NCBI GenBank assembly: GCA_008933045.1
Contig: WBXJ01000103.1
Span: 1 to 9,953 of the forward strand
DNA from: Verrucomicrobiota bacterium
GTDB lineage: Bacteria; Verrucomicrobiota; Verrucomicrobiia; Limisphaerales; SXQI01
Length of the DNA stretch: 9,953 nucleotides
Reading direction: 5' to 3'
Of this stretch, positions 1-7,467 are shown piece by piece. How positions within the stretch are numbered: position 1 is the first letter of the stretch; every line of letters starts with the position of its first letter. The position numbers were made by a program, and so were the translations under genes. Under the pieces are notes generated by a model, which was not told the DNA's origin, searched no databases, and saw only the letters and a program-made list of their open reading frames with translations.

Positions 1-1256
1 ATCAATCATTGGGCTACCAACAACTTTTTTCAGATCTCGAACATTGGTTAGCTGAAATTACTGGATTCACGGCCGTCTCGCTGCAACCCAATGCGGGATC
101 AGCGGGGGAGTATGCAGGATTGTTAGCGATCCATGATTATCACCGTGCCCGCCAACAAGCCCACCGGAACATTTGTTTGATTCCCACGTCTGCTCACGGA
201 ACTAATCCGGCGAGTGCCGTCATGGCAGGGATGCAAGTGGTCGCCGTGGCGTGCGATGCACAAGGTAATATTGACCTCAACGATCTGAACCTGAAGGCCG
301 AAGCTCATCAGGAGAAACTTGCTGCACTGATGATTACCTACCCCTCCACTCATGGAGTTTTCGAGGAAGGTGTGCGGGAGGCCTGCGCCATGATTCACCG
401 TTGCGGCGGTCAGGTCTATATGGACGGAGCGAATATGAACGCTCAGGTAGGCTTGACCAAGCCCGGTGAGTTGGGTGCGGATGTGTGTCACCTGAATTTA
501 CACAAAACGTTTTGTATTCCTCATGGTGGTGGCGGCCCCGGAATGGGTCCAATTTGTGTTGCCAATCACTTAGCACCGTTTCTTCCCAAACATCCGGTGG
601 TTTCGATGGGTGGCCAAACAAATGATGCGACGGTTTCAGCCGCGCCTTGGGGGAGTGCCAGTATTCTACCCATCTCCTGGGTCTACATCGCGTTGATGGG
701 TGGAGAGGGGCTGAAATTGGCGACTCAGGTGGCGATTCTGAACGCCAATTACGTCGCCAGTCGGCTTGATCCATTTTACCCCGTGCTCTACCGGGGCACG
801 CAAGGCATGGTGGCTCACGAATGTATTCTGGATCTCCGTGGGTTCAAAAAAGTGACGGTCGAGGATGTCGCGAAACGGTTGATGGATTACAGTTTTCACG
901 CACCAACTATCTCCTGGCCTGTCCCCGGAACCATGATGATCGAACCAACCGAAAGTGAGTCGAAAGGTGAACTCGATCGCTTCTGTGACGCGCTCATTAG
1001 CATCCATGCCGAAATCATGGCGATCGAATCGGGTCAGGTTGACGGCGTAGATAACCTGCTTAAGAATGCCCCACATACAGCCCAAGCGGTCATCTCCGAT
1101 CAGTGGACCCATGACTACTCCCGCGCAGAAGCTGCTTTTCCAGCTCCCTGGCTTCATCATCATAAATTCTGGCCATCCGTTGGACGCATCGACAACGTAT
1201 TCGGTGATCGTAACCTGATTTGCTCTTGCGTCGGAATGGACAACTATCAGCCATGA
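1..1256 (+). CDS. gcvP: Glycine dehydrogenase (aminomethyl-transferring), P protein, C-terminal part
   Basis: This is the PLP-dependent decarboxylating subunit of the cytoplasmic glycine cleavage system: it decarboxylates glycine and passes the aminomethyl group to the lipoyl arm of the H protein. The frame is open from base 3, so the gene enters from the left; the TTG at 9 is internal, since the family reads on through GYQQL. About 417 residues remain of a usual 950 or so. Visible signatures are LQPNAGSAGEYAGL, SAHGTNPASA, ITYPSTHGVFEE and VYMDGANMNAQVG. In HLNLHKTFCIPHGGGGPG the lysine encoded at 504-506 is the expected Schiff-base residue, followed by the glycine-rich loop. The C-terminus has EPTESESK, NAPHT and FGDRNLICSC, as in full-length single-chain GcvP, and it ends at TGA 1254-1256. 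No internal stop or frameshift is seen. The N-terminal half and any gcvT/gcvH neighbours lie outside the window. The identification is secure. Confidence 0.97.
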   Translation, partial: QSLGYQQLFSDLEHWLAEITGFTAVSLQPNAGSAGEYAGLLAIHDYHRARQQAHRNICLIPTSAHGTNPASAVMAGMQVVAVACDAQGNIDLNDLNLKAEAHQEKLAALMITYPSTHGVFEEGVREACAMIHRCGGQVYMDGANMNAQVGLTKPGELGADVCHLNLHKTFCIPHGGGGPGMGPICVANHLAPFLPKHPVVSMGGQTNDATVSAAPWGSASILPISWVYIALMGGEGLKLATQVAILNANYVASRLDPFYPVLYRGTQGMVAHECILDLRGFKKVTVEDVAKRLMDYSFHAPTISWPVPGTMMIEPTESESKGELDRFCDALISIHAEIMAIESGQVDGVDNLLKNAPHTAQAVISDQWTHDYSRAEAAFPAPWLHHHKFWPSVGRIDNVFGDRNLICSCVGMDNYQP

Positions 1257-1288
1257 TTAACCAAATCCTGTTTCGGTCGTAAATTTCG

Positions 1289-2107
1289 ATGAACCTTCTT
1301 TTTATTGGCGATATTGTTGGCGAACCGGGTCGGCGTGCCGTCGCTGAATTAGTTCCTCGCCTTCGCAACGAGTTGTCCCTTGATATTGTCATCGCGAATG
1401 GAGAAAACTCCGCAGGCGGGTCAGGGATCACGCCTCAAACTGCCGCTGATATTTTCGCTGCTGGCGTTGATATCATCACCTCTGGGGATCACCTCTGGGA
1501 TCAGAAGGAAGTCACGCAACTCCTCGAAACGGAGCCACGTTTTTTACGTCCAATAAATTATCCGTCTGGAACTTTGGGGCAGGGTAGCACAATCGTGCAA
1601 TCAGATCGGCATCCTCCCGTGGCAGTCGTGAATGTGCAGGGGCGCACTTTTATGCAACCACCACTCGAGAACCCCTTTCTGGCCGTGCAGCGCGAGGTGT
1701 CCCGACTCCGCGATATCACTCCGATTATTTTTGTCGATATCCATGCGGAAGCAACTTCTGAGAAAATTGCCATGGGCCGAATGTTGGATGGGCGCGTTTC
1801 CGCCGTGGTGGGTACTCACACCCATGTTCAAACGGCAGATGAACAAATATTTCCCCTCGGGACTGCATTTTTATGCGATGCCGGTTTTACGGGTCCTCAT
1901 GAAAGCGTTTTGGGACGCGACATTGACCCAGTGATTAAACGGTTTCTCCGTAGCACCCCGCAGCGTTTTAGTGTTGCCGTGGGTCGAGTGTTGCTGCAAG
2001 GAGTCGTGATTGAAATCGATTCGAACAGCGGTCAGGCTAAAAGCATCCGGCGAATTTCACAGGCACTAGATCCACATGCTCAAAAGCCCAATGGCCGATA
2101 TTCCTGA
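1289..2107 (+). CDS. ymdB: YmdB-family (TIGR00282) metallophosphoesterase
   Basis: A 272-residue cytoplasmic calcineurin-like phosphoesterase; the Bacillus subtilis YmdB is about 264 residues and is a cyclic-nucleotide phosphodiesterase affecting biofilm and motility decisions. The metal-site motifs are all present in order: GDIVGEPGR with D8, IANGENSAGGSG with E39 and N40, SGDHLWDQKE with H68, DIHAEATSEK with H152, and GTHTHVQTADEQI with H177 and H179. The residue before H68 is Asp67, where B. subtilis YmdB has Asn. No signal peptide or membrane segment is seen. ATG 1289 is 32 bases after the gcvP stop and begins right at the family start MNLLFIGDIVGEPG, although no Shine-Dalgarno sequence precedes it; a shared transcript with gcvP is possible. 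The family call is strong, but the physiological role in this organism is unknown. Confidence 0.94.
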   Translation: MNLLFIGDIVGEPGRRAVAELVPRLRNELSLDIVIANGENSAGGSGITPQTAADIFAAGVDIITSGDHLWDQKEVTQLLETEPRFLRPINYPSGTLGQGSTIVQSDRHPPVAVVNVQGRTFMQPPLENPFLAVQREVSRLRDITPIIFVDIHAEATSEKIAMGRMLDGRVSAVVGTHTHVQTADEQIFPLGTAFLCDAGFTGPHESVLGRDIDPVIKRFLRSTPQRFSVAVGRVLLQGVVIEIDSNSGQAKSIRRISQALDPHAQKPNGRYS

Positions 2108-2171
2108 ACAAAAGCAGCAAGCTTACAGTCCGAAAAACGACTTAACTGAACGTCTTGCGAACAAAATCTAG
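2091..2171 (+). other. Short open frame overlapping the end of ymdB, possible gene stub
   Basis: An ATG at 2091 (with a second in-frame ATG at 2076) opens 26 codons, beginning MADIPEQKQQ and ending LTERLANKI before TAG 2169-2171. It overlaps the last 17 bases of ymdB in another frame and then runs about 30 bases into the tail of the convergent isomerase gene. The hydrophilic start resembles the N-terminus of an ordinary protein, and a short overlap is typical of operon neighbours, so it could be the stump of a gene once following ymdB. No ribosome binding site is visible and I recognise no family. Chance is equally likely. Confidence 0.2.
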
Positions 2172-3026
2172 ACTTCGCCTGTGGTTTTCCACCGCGTTAC
2201 GGGTAATTTTAGTTCCGCCTTCCAACGCCAGTTCCACGGTATATTTTGCGGCTAATCCATGTTGGCTTGCATGCCGAGCGATCGCCGCGTAATTGATGTC
2301 TCCCGTGTCCATATCCTCCCACCAAATTCCCGAACGACTTTGCCGTAAATGCCATGAGACGATGCGAGGTCCGTAATCCTTTAACGCATCCTCAGGTTTG
2401 ACACCGCCACGAAATACCCAGTGAACATCGTAACAAAAACCCACATTCGCTGGCGTTGTTTTACGAAAATTAGTGTGAAATTCTTTGGCTCCGTTTGCCA
2501 TCTCTGGCGTGTGATGATGGATTCCCAACTGTAACCCCAACTTTCGCAATCCATCTCCTAATAACTCCAATGCCTTAGCCTGGGTCTCCAGTTCTGCATC
2601 AGTTTTGTTCCGGCCTAACGCATCAGGGTTACAATTGATAATTTTGAACCCCGCTTTTGCACACACAGCAGAGGCTGTCACGATTTTCTCAACGGTTTCC
2701 GTAGCCTTACCGGACTCATGAAGCGACCCTCCTGAGTACAAGCTGACAGGCTTTAATCCTTTGATCTGCATCCGCTCGGCTTCCCGCAGGTTGTTCTCCG
2801 GGGTGTGGGTATCCAGACTGCCTTCGGCGTAATCATAACCCATATCGCGCAAGGCCGAATAAACCTCATTCACATGGGCGTTGAAGTCTTTTCCTTCTCG
2901 TTGATAATACTGCCCCCAGCCGTAAAGCTGTGAGCCAAACATCGCTTTTGGTGAGGCCGCATTGATCGACCAACCGAGCGCGGAAGCACCCATTAAGGAA
3001 GCCGATAAAAACCTTCGGCGATTCAT
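2142..3026 (-). CDS. Tat-exported sugar phosphate isomerase/epimerase-like TIM barrel (AP_endonuc_2 fold)
   Basis: A 294-residue protein of the xylose-isomerase-like TIM barrel superfamily, whose members isomerise, epimerise or dehydrate sugars and keto-sugars at a divalent metal. The N-terminus NRRRFLSASLMGASALGW, followed by NAASPKA, is a twin-arginine signal, so the protein should act outside the cytoplasm. Candidate metal or catalytic residues, by family pattern, are GIHHHTPEM (H170-H172, E175), CYDVHW (D200, H202), SWHLRQS (H226) and VELALE (E265). The segment WWEDMDTGDINYAAIARH is typical of the C-terminal half of this family. ATG 3026 fits the signal peptide; a GAGG lies 11 bases upstream. 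It follows the Gfo/Idh/MocA gene by 45 bases on the same strand, so the two are probably co-transcribed and may act on one substrate. It converges on ymdB with a 34-base gap. The substrate is unknown; lyase or epimerase activity is as possible as isomerase. Confidence 0.85.
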   Translation of the reverse strand: MNRRRFLSASLMGASALGWSINAASPKAMFGSQLYGWGQYYQREGKDFNAHVNEVYSALRDMGYDYAEGSLDTHTPENNLREAERMQIKGLKPVSLYSGGSLHESGKATETVEKIVTASAVCAKAGFKIINCNPDALGRNKTDAELETQAKALELLGDGLRKLGLQLGIHHHTPEMANGAKEFHTNFRKTTPANVGFCYDVHWVFRGGVKPEDALKDYGPRIVSWHLRQSRSGIWWEDMDTGDINYAAIARHASQHGLAAKYTVELALEGGTKITRNAVENHRRSLDFVRKTFS

Positions 3027-3071
3027 AATTTTAATGACCTCAATCCTTCGCCAATTCTGCTTGTAGTAGCG

Positions 3072-4349
3072 TTAAAGAACCCAAGGTGAACGCATGGGTT
3101 GGCTGATATAAGCATTGGCTGCTTTGTCGTTAATGAATCGCTGCTTCTTAGAGTCAAATCGTAACACTCGACCCGTTTGCAACGCCGTCTTAGCCAGATT
3201 TATCAAGGTACAGGATCGATGACCATTGACTTCATTGAGCGCAAATTTCTGTCGCGTCTTCACGGCTTGAACGAAATCAGTTACTTGAGGAGCAGGATCG
3301 GGCAGTTTAGCAATTTTTTCTTCAAATCCCGGGATATCAGATTTGAACCCCCGCATGATTTTGCCGTTAGGCCCGGAAAGAAACGCCGCGTGTTTGTCCT
3401 GATCTTCACCATCGAGAATGATCTCACAACCGTCGGCGTACTTCAGGCGAATCCGCCGAAACGTTCCCACGGCATCAATGTCCTGCTTGGGAGCTTCGGA
3501 CTCGATTTCGATCGGGCTCTCATTGTCTTTTCCTAAAATATATTGGACTGGATCAAGATAATGCTGGCCCATGTCGCCAAGCCCACCGCCATCGTAATCC
3601 CAATAACCTCGGAACGTGCCATGCACACGGTGAGGGTGATAAGGTTTAAAGGGAGCAGGGCCTAGCCAGCGCTCATAATCAAGATTCGAAGGCACGGGTT
3701 GAGGGACCAAATCCGTGCGCCCCACCCAAGCAAACTTCCAGTCGAAACCCGTCGAAGCACTGAGTGTCACCTTGAGTGGCCAACCGAGCATGCCGCTCAG
3801 AACCGCTTTCTTGATGGGCTTCACCGTCGTGCCCATCCCGTAAAACCCACCGTCGAAACGGAACCACGTGTTGAGCCGGAAAATTCGCTTATGTTTCTTC
3901 ACTGCAGCCACGACGGCCTCTCCTTCTGCGATCGTGCGGGTCATCGGTTTTTCGCACCAAATATCCTTACCGGCCTTCGCAGCGGCGATCGCGATCAGCG
4001 CGTGCCAATGAGGCGGGGTAGGGATGTGGACAATGTCGATGTCTTTGCGTGCGATGACTTCACGCCAGTCCTGATAGCCCTTGGCATCTGGCCCAGCCGC
4101 TTTGAGGGCTTGCGCTAAATGAACTTGATCCACATCACAAACCGCCAAGAGCTTGCATGCGGTATTAATCCCGGTGACATGCGCCATTCCCATCCCGCCG
4201 GTGCCAATAACCGCACGGGTAAGAATATCGCTTGGAGCCGTGAACCCCGGCCCTCCTAATACATAGCGCGGAACGAGACTAAGAGTCGCAAAACTGGCAA
4301 AGGACGTTTTGATAAAGTCCCTGCGATTGAAGGCATGTTTTTTATTCAT
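3072..4349 (-). CDS. Tat-exported Gfo/Idh/MocA-family oxidoreductase
   Basis: A 425-residue NAD(P)-dependent oxidoreductase related to glucose-fructose oxidoreductase and inositol dehydrogenase. The N-terminus has the Tat motif NRRDFIKTS (8-16) and a hydrophobic stretch to about residue 32. A Rossmann domain follows: AVIGTGGMG (dinucleotide loop, about 46-54), CDVD after strand 2, IPTPPHWHALIAIAA, and CEKPM with the conserved Lys134. The C-terminal substrate domain has YERWLGPAPFKPYHP, RGYWDYDGGGLGDMGQHYLD (GDMGQH at 258-263, holding the usual catalytic Asp and His) and a final NEVNGHRSCTLINLA. Family knowledge: exported members such as Zymomonas GFOR are carried by Tat already folded around their cofactor. 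ATG 4349 fits the signal peptide, though no good ribosome site precedes it. It lies 81 bases after the pseudopilin gene and 45 before the isomerase, so it is likely the middle gene of a minus-strand operon. The family is certain; the substrate cannot be assigned. Confidence 0.92.
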   Translation of the reverse strand: MNKKHAFNRRDFIKTSFASFATLSLVPRYVLGGPGFTAPSDILTRAVIGTGGMGMAHVTGINTACKLLAVCDVDQVHLAQALKAAGPDAKGYQDWREVIARKDIDIVHIPTPPHWHALIAIAAAKAGKDIWCEKPMTRTIAEGEAVVAAVKKHKRIFRLNTWFRFDGGFYGMGTTVKPIKKAVLSGMLGWPLKVTLSASTGFDWKFAWVGRTDLVPQPVPSNLDYERWLGPAPFKPYHPHRVHGTFRGYWDYDGGGLGDMGQHYLDPVQYILGKDNESPIEIESEAPKQDIDAVGTFRRIRLKYADGCEIILDGEDQDKHAAFLSGPNGKIMRGFKSDIPGFEEKIAKLPDPAPQVTDFVQAVKTRQKFALNEVNGHRSCTLINLAKTALQTGRVLRFDSKKQRFINDKAANAYISQPMRSPWVL

Positions 4350-4418
4350 CGGAGTATTAAAATTGTGAGCTTATCTGCTGAGAAAAACAAGGGCTGTGTG
4401 CGACGATTCGCAAGGATC

Positions 4419-4440
4419 TAAGTTTTCCTACTAAAACTTA
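4419..4440 (-). repeat. Perfect 8-bp inverted repeat at the end of the first pseudopilin gene
   Basis: The arms TAAGTTTT (4419-4426) and AAAACTTA (4433-4440) are exact reverse complements around a 6-base loop. The palindrome spans the last two full codons and the TAG stop (4431-4433) of the pseudopilin gene. The stem has only one G-C pair and no T-run follows on the minus strand, so it is a poor intrinsic terminator. It might be a weak attenuator or mRNA 3'-end element before the oxidoreductase gene, or chance. The rest of the 81-base gap (4350-4430) shows nothing else convincing. Confidence 0.45.
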
Positions 4441-5198
4441 ATGGCGCTACCGTTGGTTCGCCAAGCTTCTGTGACGGCCCACATGTTGACTGGCACAATG
4501 GATTGGCCAAAACGGAGATATCTGGCGGAACCGTCCGCAAAAGCGAAGTTAGACCCCCCACTGCGGGTGCTGTTACCGCCGCCCTTGGATCCATGTCGAG
4601 ATTGTTCGACCTCCTCCACATCGTTTCCCGCCACGCCCTGCATAAAGTCCATGTAGAATTGACCTGATGTGGTGACTTTTTCGCCGAAGATGATCGTGTC
4701 GGTTGGCATTCTGACCGCGTTTTCTTTCATCACGTGTTTACCGTCCGCGGCCATATAGCCATTGAATTCGGCATCTGAAAGATTAGCCTTAAAATAGTCG
4801 TTCCAAGCGTTAATGATGTAACTACGTGGAGCCCCATCGTGCGAGAAGCTCTGATTGGTCGTGCCATAGCTAGCGGGTTTGATCGAGTCGCTTGGGCAAC
4901 GCAGAATCTGGACGTTTTGATAGCTGTTGCTCAGTCGGCTTGGCCAAGCCGGACTGAATGATCGGGGGACAAAATAGCCCTCGTGATCATCCGCATACAT
5001 TAAGTGAGAAACACCCAATTGACGCAAACTGTTCACGCAAGAAATACGTCGCGCACTTTCCTTCGCGGCTGCGAGTGAGGGCAGGAGCATGCCCGCCAAA
5101 ATAGCGATGATCGCAATAACGACAAGCAGTTCAATCAGCGTAAAAGCCCAATTCCGAGCTTTCGTCTCTCCAGTAACTAGAGTTCTTCCGAGATACAT
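4431..5198 (-). CDS. Type II secretion-like pseudopilin with prepilin cleavage site and DG-type C-terminus
   Basis: A 255-residue type IV pilin-like protein of the large family in Verrucomicrobia and Planctomycetes often annotated as GspG-like, DUF1559 or H-X9-DG. The leader of 18 residues ends in Ala18 before FTLIELLVVIAIIAIL; the prepilin peptidase should cut between Ala18 and Phe19, leaving Glu23 at the usual +5 position. The hydrophobic helix runs to about residue 42 (AGMLLPSLAAAKESARR), then a globular part with RISCVNSLRQLG, MYADDHEGYF, ILRCPSDS and, near the end, NFAFADGSARYL. The His that usually stands nine residues before this DG is here separated by 19 residues, through a Gly/Ser/Asn-rich insert. 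ATG 5198 gives a leader of plausible length and has GGAAAG seven bases upstream. The gene is divergent from the cytochrome gene and first in the minus-strand group. The protein is expected in the inner membrane or a pseudopilus; its exact role is unknown. Confidence 0.9.
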   Translation of the reverse strand: MYLGRTLVTGETKARNWAFTLIELLVVIAIIAILAGMLLPSLAAAKESARRISCVNSLRQLGVSHLMYADDHEGYFVPRSFSPAWPSRLSNSYQNVQILRCPSDSIKPASYGTTNQSFSHDGAPRSYIINAWNDYFKANLSDAEFNGYMAADGKHVMKENAVRMPTDTIIFGEKVTTSGQFYMDFMQGVAGNDVEEVEQSRHGSKGGGNSTRSGGSNFAFADGSARYLRFGQSIVPVNMWAVTEAWRTNGSAIKF

Positions 5199-5205
5199 AC
5201 TGAAA

Positions 5206-5211
5206 CTTTCC
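5206..5211 (-). promoter_or_regulatory. Ribosome binding site of the first pseudopilin
   Basis: On the minus strand GGAAAG lies seven bases before ATG 5198. It is the best Shine-Dalgarno match among the genes in this window and supports that start. Confidence 0.5.
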
Positions 5212-5212
5212 T

Positions 5213-5241
5213 TAAATACGGTAGATGAATCGAACGTCCAA
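5213..5241 (-). promoter_or_regulatory. Weak sigma-70-like promoter candidate in the divergent gap
   Basis: In the 64-base gap between the divergent pseudopilin and cytochrome genes the minus strand reads TTGGAC (5241-5236), a 17-base spacer, then TATTTA (5218-5213). Each hexamer matches the consensus at only three of six positions, so the optimal spacing is the main argument. Initiation about seven bases on would leave a very short leader starting at the GGAAAG ribosome site. No convincing promoter was seen for the plus-strand gene. Confidence 0.2.
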
Positions 5242-5262
5242 GAGCATCATCAGCAAGTAATT

Positions 5263-7467
5263 GTGAAATCCTGTAACCGAACGAACGTTTATCCGCGCTT
5301 CCTACGCTCTTTAGGCGTCTTGGTGGCAGGACTATTGTTGGGTGATTTCTCCAACGTTGCTGAACAAAAAACTGACGTTGATTTTGAACGAGATATTCAA
5401 CCCATTTTTGAGGAGCTTTGTTGGAAATGTCACGGTGAGGAGAAACAGAAAGGGGGCCTTCGACTGGATAATCGAACCTCTGCACTTGAGGGAGGCGATA
5501 GCGGCCCCGTAATTCTGGCTGGTAATGCGACCGGAAGCTTATTGATCAGTCACGTTTCTAGTGTTGATCCCGACAAGGTCATGCCACCGAAAGGGGAACG
5601 GCTTTCTAGCGTGCAGGTCGAGACGTTGAGACGCTGGATTGACGCTCAAGCACCTTGGGCAAAGCAACCGACGGTCGCTGCCAACAAGACGAATCAACAC
5701 TGGGCGTTCATCCGACCGAAACAGGTGCTGCCACCTCCCGTTTCTGGAGTGTCTCATCCCGTAGATCGGTTCATTCGCGCACGATTGGCTCAAGAAAAAA
5801 TCCAACCCTCGCTCGAAGCTGAACGTTCAACTCTCATCCGTAGACTCTCGCTCGATTTGACGGGTTTGCTTCCGACTCCGGAGGAGACTCGCGCGTTTTT
5901 AGACGACGATAGAACCGACGCCTATGATCGAGTTGTGGATCGTTTACTTGCCTCACCCCATTTTGGTGAGCGTTGGGGGCGGCATTGGTTGGATCTTGCT
6001 CGCTACGCCGATAGCGACGGTTACCAGATCGATATTCCTCGACCTTGGTCTTATCTGTTTCGCACGTGGGTAATTAATTCCGTCAATCTGGATCAACCTT
6101 TTGACGAATTCACAATCGATCAACTCGCAGGCGATGTGCGTCCGTCTCCGACAGAGGATCAATTGATTGCCGCCGGTTTTCATCGCAACACACTCGCCAA
6201 CCGCGAGGATGGAACAGACCCAGAGGAGTTTCGAGTCAAGGCGAAGGTGGATCGCGTCAGCACCACAGCCACGGCTTGGATGGGCCTCACTCTGGCTTGC
6301 GCGGAATGCCATACTCACAAGTACGATCCTCTCTCTCAGCGCGAGTTTTATGAGGTATACGCGTTTTTTGATAGTGCCCAAGAAATTGACGCGGAGTTGC
6401 GACCGGTGGGAAAAAAACCGGAAACCAAACGCGTGACGATGACCTTCAACACTTTAGCCGACCCGCCTTCGACTCGCATCCATGTGCGAGGCGATTTCCT
6501 CAGACCGGGTGCCGTGGTGCAGCCTAACACTCCCCGAGTGCTGCCACCTCTTCGAGCGCGTCATGCTCGTGCAGACCGGCTTGATCTTGCCCAATGGTTG
6601 GTTTCTCCGGGGCATCCGTTGACCAGTCGGGTGGCAGTAAATCATTTTTGGAAACATATTTTCGGGCGTGGGCTGGTTCCTTCGGAGGAAGATTTTGGGA
6701 CTCAGGGAGATCGCCCTACTCATCCGGAATTGCTCGATTGGTTGGCTGTAGAATTTGAGCAACGTGGCTGGAGTCGCAAACAATTGATCAAACTCCTCGT
6801 CACCTCAGCGACCTATCGTCAATCCTCCCGCCAGCAGCCTTCCTCGCTGGGTGTGGATCCCACCAACCGACTACTCTCTCGCCAGAGTCGGCTTCCTGTG
6901 GAATCAGAAATTGTCCGAGATATTTACCTGCAAGCGGCGGGGCTTTTGGATGAATCTATTGGAGGCACAAGCATTCATCCGGCCTTCCCACCCGATCTCT
7001 ATAAGATTGGTTATGAATTTATCGGCGGCGTGACTTGGCCTGAAACCAAGGGTCTAGATCGATATCGACGCGGTCTTTATATCCAGTCCCAACGAACCAT
7101 CCCGTATCCTCTGGCAGCGACATTTGATGCTCCAGATCCCAACATTATTTGCACCCGACGAACACGTTCCAACAACCCCCTTCAGTCGCTCGCTCGGCTG
7201 AATAATAATTTATTCCAAGAATCCGGACGCCAACTTGCCGTGAAACTTCGGATCGAGGCAAACACGCCAGAAGAAAAGATCAAACTCGCCTTTGCCATCT
7301 GCCTTAACCGCGAACCCACTCGCACCGAATTACGACGCATCCAATCCTTTTATCAACACCAGTTGGAGTTGTCCGCGAAAGCCACTGCTCCCGGGCTAAT
7401 CCTGCATCCCGATGCCGCTCTGGCTCAATTAATTCTTAATCTAGACGAGTTCACCACGCGCGAATGA
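5263..7467 (+). CDS. Planctomycete-type cytochrome c protein with DUF1549 and DUF1553 domains
   Basis: An exported haem protein of the PSCyt1-PSCyt2-PSD1 family, abundant in Planctomycetes and Verrucomicrobia and of unknown enzymatic function. From GTG 5263 it has 734 residues: a Sec-type signal (RFLRSLGVLVAGLLLGDFSNVA, after K and R residues), then PSCyt1 with the haem site CWKCH (53-57) and the probable axial Met107 in VMPPKG. DUF1549 covers about 165-370 (HPVDRFIRARL, LDLTGLLPTPEE, HWLDLARYADSDGY, FHRNTLANREDG) and ends with a second CxxCH, CAECHTHKYDP (346-350). DUF1553 covers about 440-700 (NHFWKHIFGRGLV, SATYRQSS, RSNNPLQSLARLNN). The link between the two domains is short, about 70 residues, giving a compact member; larger ones exceed 1000 residues. 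The frame is open from 5089, but that would overlap the divergent pseudopilin, so GTG 5263 is preferred despite lacking a Shine-Dalgarno site. It overlaps the DUF1501 gene by ATGA, so the two are co-translated and probably partners. Confidence 0.92.
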   Translation: MKSCNRTNVYPRFLRSLGVLVAGLLLGDFSNVAEQKTDVDFERDIQPIFEELCWKCHGEEKQKGGLRLDNRTSALEGGDSGPVILAGNATGSLLISHVSSVDPDKVMPPKGERLSSVQVETLRRWIDAQAPWAKQPTVAANKTNQHWAFIRPKQVLPPPVSGVSHPVDRFIRARLAQEKIQPSLEAERSTLIRRLSLDLTGLLPTPEETRAFLDDDRTDAYDRVVDRLLASPHFGERWGRHWLDLARYADSDGYQIDIPRPWSYLFRTWVINSVNLDQPFDEFTIDQLAGDVRPSPTEDQLIAAGFHRNTLANREDGTDPEEFRVKAKVDRVSTTATAWMGLTLACAECHTHKYDPLSQREFYEVYAFFDSAQEIDAELRPVGKKPETKRVTMTFNTLADPPSTRIHVRGDFLRPGAVVQPNTPRVLPPLRARHARADRLDLAQWLVSPGHPLTSRVAVNHFWKHIFGRGLVPSEEDFGTQGDRPTHPELLDWLAVEFEQRGWSRKQLIKLLVTSATYRQSSRQQPSSLGVDPTNRLLSRQSRLPVESEIVRDIYLQAAGLLDESIGGTSIHPAFPPDLYKIGYEFIGGVTWPETKGLDRYRRGLYIQSQRTIPYPLAATFDAPDPNIICTRRTRSNNPLQSLARLNNNLFQESGRQLAVKLRIEANTPEEKIKLAFAICLNREPTRTELRRIQSFYQHQLELSAKATAPGLILHPDAALAQLILNLDEFTTRE

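Noticed and set aside
93..110. Ala instead of Gln in the GcvP segment NAGSAGEYAGL
   Set aside because: E. coli and human have AQGEYAG, but plant P proteins have AAGEYAG, so the change is within normal family variation.
666..1163. A 165-codon minus-strand open frame opposite gcvP
   Set aside because: It is a shadow of the strongly conserved gcvP frame and shows no protein-like features.
3177..4118. Plus-strand open frames of 119 and 139 codons across the oxidoreductase gene
   Set aside because: They lie opposite a clear Gfo/Idh/MocA gene and encode compositionally odd, Arg-rich products with no motif.
4350..4400. Promoter-like hexamers TTGTTT and CACAAT upstream of the oxidoreductase
   Set aside because: Neither hexamer is strong, and the gene is probably read from the upstream pseudopilin; chance matches of this quality are common.
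5089..5262. N-terminal extension of the cytochrome frame back to ATG 5089
   Set aside because: It would overlap about 110 bases of the divergent pseudopilin and place a hydrophilic stretch before the signal peptide. GTG 5263 gives a normal signal-peptide start.
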